Source: Auriscalpium vulgare (lineage: Eukaryota > Basidiomycota > Agaricomycetes > Russulales > Auriscalpiaceae). Taken from it: a DNA stretch of 64,000 nt. Shown here one piece after another: positions 57,243 through 64,000 of the stretch. The notes below the pieces were generated by a model. The model saw only the letters and a list, made by a program, of their open reading frames with translations. It did no database searches and was not told the origin of the DNA. Both the position numbers and the translations under genes were made by a program. Position 1 is the first letter of the stretch; every line of letters starts with the position of its first letter. Location: NCBI GenBank assembly GCA_019915015.1, contig JAHBBC010000030.1, forward strand, positions 248,001 to 312,000, read 5' to 3'.

Positions 57243-59055
57243 TCACACCGCCATAGGCCCCCTCTTCCCCACATCTCCGACATTCCCGTCCACGCTGAGC
57301 CACGTATGCTTGTCCGAAGCGTGGTCGGAGTCGTGCTCCTCGTACGCCGTGTGCACAGACACCTCCATGCGGCTCATCGGGATGACCGTAGCGTTGCGCT
57401 CCACGGTGGCCGCGCCTGGCCGCCCGAAGCGCATATTCGCGGCCGAGCTGGCTGCCCCTCGGCTGGAGTCGCCGCTGTGTTCGTTTGTCAGCGTTTGTGC
57501 TCAACTGATAACGTGGGGAAGGGCGGTGGGACGAAAGACAGAGGACGTACACAGTCGACATGGCCGTGAAGTTCGTAAGAGAGCGGTACATGCGCGTCGC
57601 GCAGATCTCCCTGCCGATGGTGGCTATCAGAGGTGACCCTGGCAGATAGAGGTACAACTCACATAATAAGAACTGTAGATATGCACAGATGATAGAAACG
57701 TCAGCAGAGCAGTTGAGAGAGAGCAGAATCTACGCACGCCCTGGTGTTTGGAACATCTGCGCAACGCTGTCAGCATGGGTGTCCCCCGGTGCATGTATTC
57801 GAGCACTTACGATGTTGAACGGGTCTACGCGATCGCATCAGCCTCTTCGCTTTGTCTCCAATTCAACATTGACCACTCACCATTCAGATTCAAGTTGATG
57901 AAAATCTGCTGAATGTGAGATATACGCACTCAGACAGCAGACACGCAGACACGCACCGCCGGCGGGAGCTCCCCCACTGTCGCGCCAAGCAGCCATACCA
58001 GACCCTGCGACGACCGGCGTCACATCAGCACTGCTCTGCCGACGAAAGGGAGGCAGACACGCACCTGTGTATACAACACACGCCAGATTCCAGACGAGCC
58101 ACCAGAGCGCGCGCGCAGGAGCCCGACGAGCATGAGGATCAGCAGGGTGACGTCCGACGCGAGAGTGACGGTGATATTATCGCGGGCCTCCATCGTGTTC
58201 ATGGTCACGCAGCCCACGCCGGGAACTTGGACGTCGTGCACGCGTATCATGCCTATGCGTACGTTGGCGTCAAAGGAGGGGAGGAGAGGGAGGAAGAGGG
58301 CCCACCGTCGATGAGGAAGCCTACATTCGTGAGCCAGACAGCGCTTGCGATTATCGAGGCGTACACGTTCCTGTTCCATATCGCGATTCTAGACAACGCC
58401 GCACCCCGAGCATCAGTTTCTGCGCGGGAATGGGGAGGGGGTGGGCTTACACGCGGAGCACGATGAGCGCGGACGCGGACGAGAAGGCGACGTATGCGAA
58501 GAGCTACAGAGGCACAACACATGAAATAGCGAAAGGGCGCGAAAGTAAATGGAGACGCACGAGATTGAACCTCATGTAAACCTGCACGCGCGGTCAGCCT
58601 GGTCCTCACGAGCGGGATTAGAAGAACATACTGGGCAATTCATGCCCGAGGTAACGTTCATGCCAATGAGGTTCATGACCACCGCCATTGTCGTGGCCAG
58701 GCGGGTGAGCGTGTATATCTGCGGCCAAACGCACATTACACTCGTAACCACGCGGAGTGGAGGGGCTACGCACGATGATGGTCCAGCGGTACGGTCGCTT
58801 GCCGGTAAAGACCTCCCACTCATAGTTCAGCGTCGTGAAGTACTCCCATCTGCGTACGCCCAGGCGTTAGCACGCACACCCTTGGGCAGTAAAACCAGTG
58901 CGAGAGTACTGACATCCAGACGCCGTCGATGGCGTGTGTGAATTTTATGAACGCAACTACGAGCCCACTTCAGCCTGCGAGCAGAAAAGCAGTATGGGGG
59001 GGAAGGCACGCACGACCGTCCGAGGCGATCACAGCGGGGTCTCTCCAGTTCGTCA
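57243..59055 (-). CDS. Multi-pass fungal integral membrane protein
   Basis: Multi-exon gene of an agaricomycete integral membrane family with about seven helices; not an STE3 receptor. From the ATG at 59055: MTNWRDPAVIASDGRA, then AFIKFTHAIDGVW, which splices to IWEYFTTLNYEWEVFTGKRP and YRWTII, the family's recognisable opening. Further segments: IYTLTRLATTMAVVMNLIGM, VLRVIAIWNRNVYASII, ASAVWLTNVGFLIDG, GCVTMNTMEARDNITVTLAS, DVTLLILMLVGLLRAR, and REICATRMYRSLTNF. The cytosolic tail has MRFGRPGAATVERNATVIP and DKHTWLSVDGNVGDVGKRGP. The repeated pattern WE..TTL.YEW....G.RPYRWT and T..SDVTLL..MLVGLLR is common in basidiomycete hypothetical proteins. The function is unknown; a receptor-like role has been suggested for similar families only by topology. 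Acceptors at the first two introns are my best reading. Confidence 0.8.
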
Positions 59056-60797
59056 TAGCTCGCCTCTCACCGTCGAGCGGTGTATTTGTATCGGTCGCGC
59101 TTGAATGGGCGGGGAAAGAAACGAGGATTGACGGCGGACAGGTAGCGCGCAGTTAGCTACATAATATATAGCTTTTCCTGCCTGCCGGGGCCTGAAGAGA
59201 CAAGGGAACATGGCAACCGCGCCGCAAATCTGCGAAAGTCACGCGTCACGTAGTTTCGACCCTTGGGGAGATGGCGATATTGGATGACAATGCCCACATC
59301 AGAGTTTCAGCGATCGATCTGTAGATTGGTAGGGTAAGTGGCACCCTCGGATGAAATCTGAGGGAACGGGTGCAACCTTATTCTCCCTTTCCCGGCATGC
59401 TGGTGGCAGGTGGTCGCGGTTCCTTGAGGCGGAGGCTTGAGCTGACTAGGGAGCTGCTGGGGACGACTTGAGGACGCCGCGCAGCGACATAGCAACACCG
59501 CAAGATCATGTAATGCACTCCAACCGACGGGTCGGCCTGCCCTTCTATCACCACGTGTTTTTTTGGATCGGGCATAGAATCTGGGGCCAGTGCCGGCCCC
59601 GCCCAGATTCGTAAAGCCCGACGCCGTTGAGCGCCGTCGACGAGCATATGGTCGGGCGGAGATATATCCGGTTATCGCCTGCACACGAGACTGATCGAAC
59701 GCGGAGGCATATTGGAGGCATGCGCCTTGTAAGACCCCAGTGTCAGCGAGAGCTCGAGCCCACTGGCATCTCGGACGCCTTGAAACGAGTTGCTGTCCGG
59801 CGGCCGCGGATTCGAAGCCAGGGACGCGAGGGCCAAGGCACGAGCAAGCTCAGCTACGCGAGCCTCGCGTCTCCGTCTGCCGGACAGCTACAGGCACCTT
59901 GGTCTTCGTCCACCACGGCGAGCCAGAGCAACGTAAGCTGTCTGAACTTTGCACAACTCACGGTGGGCGTTCCTGCATACAGTGCGTGGTCGACAGGGAC
60001 AGTGCACTCACCATAGAATCTGACGTGCCTGGGTGCGGTCTGAGTCCCTGCAAGTGGAAAGGAAACCAGGAAGTACGAATCAGGCGGGTCCTCCGCGGCT
60101 AACCACTAACCGCTAAATGCAAACGAGCAGGCCGCACGATGAGATGAAATCGCGATTCGAACAATACAGCCCATTTCCCTTGTGCACCGCTCCTTGCATG
60201 AGGCCTAAGGCGGCCTGAGTAAGAGAAGGTGTGAAGTGGCGGTCCGGCCCAATGATTGTGACCCCCAAGATGCAAGCGGCCAATCACCTATGGTCCGTTG
60301 GCCGAGAAGTCCACTCCAACGCTGACAGACACTCTGAACAAGGCGATTAACCTGCGGTTCCACCCCAATATGGCTCTAAGCATCGCGATCGACGGCAATG
60401 CAATGCGACGAGGGACCTCGAGGGACTTACCAGGGGCGAAAAGAGGCGGGTTCCTCGCCCGCCTAAAATGCAAACGGCCAACGCCAGCGGGGCGAGCTAA
60501 ATGAAACCGATTGGCATCTGGCTGTCTCTGGTGACTGGCGGAGGCTAAGCCAGTTTCTGATTTATGAGAGCCCTGCAGGGCGGGCGGGGTGGCGGAACGA
60601 CTGTCTTCCGCGCAAGGTCGGCAACGGAGACGGGCGCCGGGCGGAGTGAGCTAATTGCTGAGGCCCGGCGCGGACAGGCTCCCCGGGCCGTGAACCATGA
60701 CGTCACGCATCGCCCCCCCAGCTCACGTCCAGCTAGGCGTCTTCATCGCGTCCTCATCGCCGCCACCACCACACCCGCAACCGTCGACAGTATCAAC
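59056..60797. other. Gene-poor stretch, 1.7 kb
   Basis: Upstream of the multi-pass membrane gene (-) and of the 97-residue gene (+), so it contains both promoters. Frames on both strands (for example minus 59307-59684) are Arg/Ser-rich without motifs. Similar words recur (ATGCAAACGAGCAG near 60117 and ATGCAAACGGCCAA near 60466), possibly a decayed repeat, but no clear element ends were found. Confidence 0.4.
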
Positions 60798-61188
60798 ATG
60801 GCCGCAGGCACCATGGGCGAAGGCACGCCTCCCGCTCATGGTCACACATGCTGACCGCTGACCTCCGACTGCGCCTGCCAGCCGATGCGAAGTTTCCCGG
60901 ACAGACAGGCGACGCCATCCCGCCGTCTCCGACGCGCGAGAACCCCGCGCAAGTGTATCCCAAGAGCGAGCCCACCCGTGCGTCCTCTCTTCCCCCGTCC
61001 ACACCCACGGCTAGCTGACCTGCCCGCACGCAGCGGCCGCGCGCGAGCCGGCGCCGGTGCCGTCCCCCAAGGCCCGCGCTTCGCCCGCACAGCAACAGGC
61101 TGCGCAAGCGGTTGCAGATGCGGACCGCGAGGCGAAGGTCGATGCCGCCCGCAATTCGGCGGAGAGCGGGGGGATGTTCGCAGATTAA
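60798..61188 (+). CDS. Small Ala/Pro-rich protein, 97 residues
   Basis: Three exons, 60798-60840, 60882-60977 and 61034-61188, join in frame to 294 nt. Introns are 41 and 56 nt with CTGAC-type branch sites; the first is unusually short. The protein starts MAAGTMGEGTPPAH, continues ADAKFPGQTGDAIPPSPTRE and NPAQVYPKSEPT, then an Ala/Gln-rich helix (QQQAAQAVADADREAKVDAA) and ends SGGMFAD. It is hydrophilic, without signal peptide, TM segment or known motif. The consistent three-exon frame and non-random composition support a real gene; the function is not recognised. Confidence 0.5.
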
Positions 61189-62442
61189 GGACAGGCGCAG
61201 GGAATGGAATGTCGTGAATCCGTCGAGGGTTGTGTTACGTTCAATGTTGAAGCAAATCCATTGGTGTACTTGTACTTATGCGTGGAACGGCGGATGCATC
61301 GTGCGCTGAACCTCGACTTGGACGGACAAAACATGGGCATTGCGAGACGTCCAGATACTAAGGCTCAAGCCAATCCCACGTTACATCGAAGTTCTGGGTT
61401 GATGTTGAAGAGCGGAGAGACAACTGGTTGGGAAGCTTGTGGCAGGCAGAGTGCGGTCGACCGGCAGCTGTTCATCAGCGACAGTGGGGTCTGCGAGGGC
61501 CTTCGGTAATCGCGCGCTTGGGCCTAGAGTCCTACGGGATTTTCTTCGCGATTTGTGAGCTCAGTTGGTACGGAGAAGGATGCAACACAGCTAGATGGAA
61601 CAATGCAGAAGAGGCTGATGGTCTGATCATAAGTGATTGAATTCACGGTCGCTGAACGCGGTCCCGGTCGACTGTATACTGGATTTCATGCTCTCATCAG
61701 GGGGCTACGCTACCACGACCGCGCGCTTCACCCTGTTCTATCGCAGACGTCAGAAATTAGGTCAATTTGCAAGAACGTGCGAGGACTTACGCGTAGGGTG
61801 GAAGCAACTTTGTACTCGACCTTGACGGTCGCTCGAGACTTGAAGGCGGGCCTATGAATGCACGGACCAATACGGAGATCTCCCGCCCCACGAATATCTG
61901 AAAGAACCACCAAGTCGCCAGAAAGACTCACGGAGGCCAGATGTCGCCACAAAGTCACTGAGCCATTTGAAATCACAAAGGTTTTGATCACCGGCGCACC
62001 TACTGAGAACATTCATTCGCACACAGATGAACTGGCCGGTGACCACGGGGACGCCAACTGCGCCCAGCCATATTCAGTCGGTACTACAAGCGCACCGTCC
62101 TGTATGCATCGATAAGCGCCAATGCCGCCGACACTCTTCAAGCTTCATACGTCATCAGGGATTCGGGGATGAAGAATCGAGCCGAGGGCATCTGGGCCGC
62201 AGATGCTACGGTGTGGCGGATCTTCTTTGTTGAGCGCCCTTGATCAGAAAACTAGAAGTATGTTAGCACCGCGATTTGGTTCAGCCGCTCGAACAATTCT
62301 CGCCTTATTTGGGTCCAGTCAGGATGTGGCGCGCGGCGGGAGCTCCAGGAGGATGGACAGCGAGGCCGAGCGTTTACGCATTGAAAATGGTCACAACCTC
62401 TACTCCCGAACTCGCGCGATATTGCCGCGGCGATGTTGCTGG
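61189..62442. other. Gene-poor stretch, no gene confirmed
   Basis: A plus-strand frame at 61637-61825 (DCILDFMLSSGGYATTTARF) and a minus frame at 61728-62012 (VEYKVASTLRVSPRTFLQID) overlap; neither has a start and exon structure I can support. Might be decayed coding sequence. Confidence 0.35.
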
Positions 62443-63157
62443 TTACTCTGCGGCCGCCGGCCACGAACGATACTCGCGAACGTACCCCACGTCCGCAAAG
62501 CGCACGCGCCGCCTTCCCGTCACATTCTTGTCCGCGAGCCTCGGGAAATGCCTTGCAAGCCCGGCGGGGGTCAGGAGGTTGCCCTCGTCGACAGCCGGTA
62601 CGCCGAGGGTCTCGAAAATTGCGGGTGGTCAACATAGATCCGCGCGTCCAGGTCCGAGACGACGACGATGGGCCTTGCGACGATCTTGTACTTGCCCGGC
62701 TTGACGACGTTGCCGCTCTAGGTCGGCGGCGGCGGCGCGAGCAGCGCGGGGTCGGCGACCATGCACTGCCACCTCGTTTGCCGGCCCACCGCCTCGCGCA
62801 CCGGGATCAGCACAACGTCTTGCTCCGTCGTCCGGCGCGTCAAATTGAGAGCGAGCAGGTCCCTGCAAAGATAGATTCCAGAGTGATAGGTAAACTCACG
62901 GCGCACTTCAAGGGCACCCCGCTTGGCGGCAGAGATGGGCGCCTTGTCAGCCTAGTAAACAAAGGCGTTAACCGGGACGGGCTTGAGTCCGACGGGGCAC
63001 GCGTGGCGATGGAGGACATCGAGTCCGAGAGGTATGGCATCAGGGTCCCCAAGATCAGGGTGCCTTCGCATCCGCCCCAGAGTCGCCTGGTGTCGAACGT
63101 CGGGGTGAGCGGGCATGCGACAGGGGATGAAATTGGAGGTATACGTACAACTTCTGA
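62443..63157 (-). pseudogene. Degenerate unidentified gene with two stops and a frameshift
   Basis: Minus-strand sequence reads as one protein only if interruptions are ignored. It runs DPDAIPLGLDVLHRHACPVG, KPVPVNAFVY, a TAG (62952-62954), ADKAPISAAKRGALEVRR, a 37-nt GT..AG intron, DLLALNLTRRTTEQDVVLIP, VREAVGRQTRWQCMVADPAL, a second TAG (62718-62720), NVVKPGKYKIVARPIVVVSD with DLDARIYVDHPQ, then a one-base shift near 62611-62620 to FETLGVPAVDEGNLLTPAGL, ARHFPRLADKN and YVREYRSWPAAE, with a TAA at 62443-62445. No start is clear; the upper end is approximate. Family not recognised. Three separate lesions make sequencing error an unlikely sole cause. Confidence 0.45.
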
Positions 63158-64000
63158 TGCCGAGCTGCGTAGCCTTGCTTTGCTCCGAAGAGCGGGAAAT
63201 TTTGGAGAACGATGGCATAAGAACAGATCAAGATCTATTGCACAGTGATCTGCAATGGAAGATGATCGTCAAGAATAAACTTTTAGGCAGAAAGACTCAC
63301 AAGGCAGACTTATATCTCGCTCGTTCGGAAGCGGACCGAAACGCGGAAGGTAAATGGCACCGCGTCGCCAAAGAACTAACCACTAGAAGAATGCTTATAG
63401 CTATAGTTTCCACGTGCGATACAAGATACGCAATGCGAACCGAGGAGGAGGTAATTACGACGCTGATGGAGATATTCCAGAAACAAGCATGGACTTGGCG
63501 ACGAACGACTCCCGAGCCCATCCCTCGAGGCTATGACACCTCGAGCCGCCGTAGTCCAGAAAATGTGATAGATTGACATGACTGGAATCATCTGCCAGGG
63601 CAAGAACTTGCAAAGATGACAGAGGAGCCGGGTGCATTGCGTCGAAAAGGACAAACATGAAGTGCAGGCATTCGAAGAGGGGCAGACCAGGATGCCAGCG
63701 AAGGATCGGTGCAAACATTGGCATGGAGAGTTCCTTTCGCAGCCAACAATTGATGAATCTGTGCACTCACCACCAGGTTGAGCAGACGACTCACCGAGAG
63801 CACTAGTAACGACACTTATGACTATTTTTCCGCTATTAATGGCAGGGATACGAGCACTGGCCCGGGCGAAGTCTCTCCACTGGGGCTTCCACTGCAGTTG
63901 CCGTGCCCTTCTTTACTGAGCATCGCGCACGGTCATGTCGTACTTCCACGTAGAATGAGCTTCGAGGATGGCGAAGGAGGTTGCGTAGCTCGTGTCAAGC
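63158..64000. other. Window end, no gene confirmed
   Basis: On the minus strand, segments near 63840-63999 (SYATSFAILEAHSTWKYDM; WKPQWRDFARASARIPAIN) and near 63560-63720 (PAPLSSLQVLALADDSSHVN) look like protein, the latter like a leucine-rich repeat of an F-box protein, but they are in different frames and no intron ch­ain connects them. A gene may be cut by the window edge or decayed. Confidence 0.3.

Noticed and set aside
57243..59055. Fourth STE3 receptor
   Set aside because: Its helices and loops (YEW..RPYRWT, DVTLLILMLVGLLR) belong to another agaricomycete membrane family, without the WCD or FADEARKHY STE3 motifs.
59811..59830. GATTCGAAGCC resembling a tRNA B box
   Set aside because: No A box or cloverleaf could be drawn around it.

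Overview
The window reads as nuclear DNA from a filamentous basidiomycete, most likely an agaricomycete (mushroom-forming class). The reasons are dense genes with many short GT..AG introns (mostly 40-65 nt), several clustered STE3-type pheromone receptor genes, and protein families usual in that class. No rRNA, tRNA, CRISPR array, plasmid or complete transposon was seen. Product names rest on motifs and exon logic read by eye, not on database searches.

Layout. 0.2-15 kb holds housekeeping genes: a two-Myb TAY1/Teb1-like telomere-repeat-binding protein (+), an SHPRH/Irc20-like SNF2-RING ligase (-), the rRNA-processing RRM protein MRD1 (+, divergent from the ligase), a C2H2 factor (-) and prefoldin subunit 3 (-). 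15.5-38 kb is an accessory, mating-type-like block. It has three STE3-family receptors (15.5-17.2 and 18.6-20.5 kb on -, 35.2-36.8 kb on +), interleaved with two full-length paralogues and one broken copy of an MLKL-like protein (helical-bundle N-terminus, degenerate kinase domain, conserved C-terminal module; 23.3-26.3, 30.9-33.7 and 37.2-37.9 kb). A coiled-coil membrane protein, a small orphan gene, a probable small secreted protein and a frameshifted F-box gene fill the rest. 38.8-48.7 kb is metabolic: an MFS transporter, a GH15 glucoamylase-like protein that appears to lack its general-acid glutamate, and glycogen phosphorylase. 51.3-59.1 kb has a second C2H2 factor, a conserved small membrane protein, a MYND-finger protein and a multi-pass membrane protein. 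60.8-64 kb has one 97-residue gene and otherwise degenerate sequence, including a probable pseudogene.

How they may work together. The receptor block resembles a B mating-type (pheromone/receptor) region. I looked by eye for short CAAX pheromone precursor genes near the receptors and found none convincing, so the locus assignment rests on the receptors alone. The MLKL-like trio among the receptors is the most interesting feature. By analogy with HeLo/MLKL families it could be a membrane-acting cell-fate or incompatibility module, but that is inference. Glycogen phosphorylase and the glucoamylase-like protein both belong to alpha-glucan metabolism and lie next to each other, with no evidence of co-regulation.
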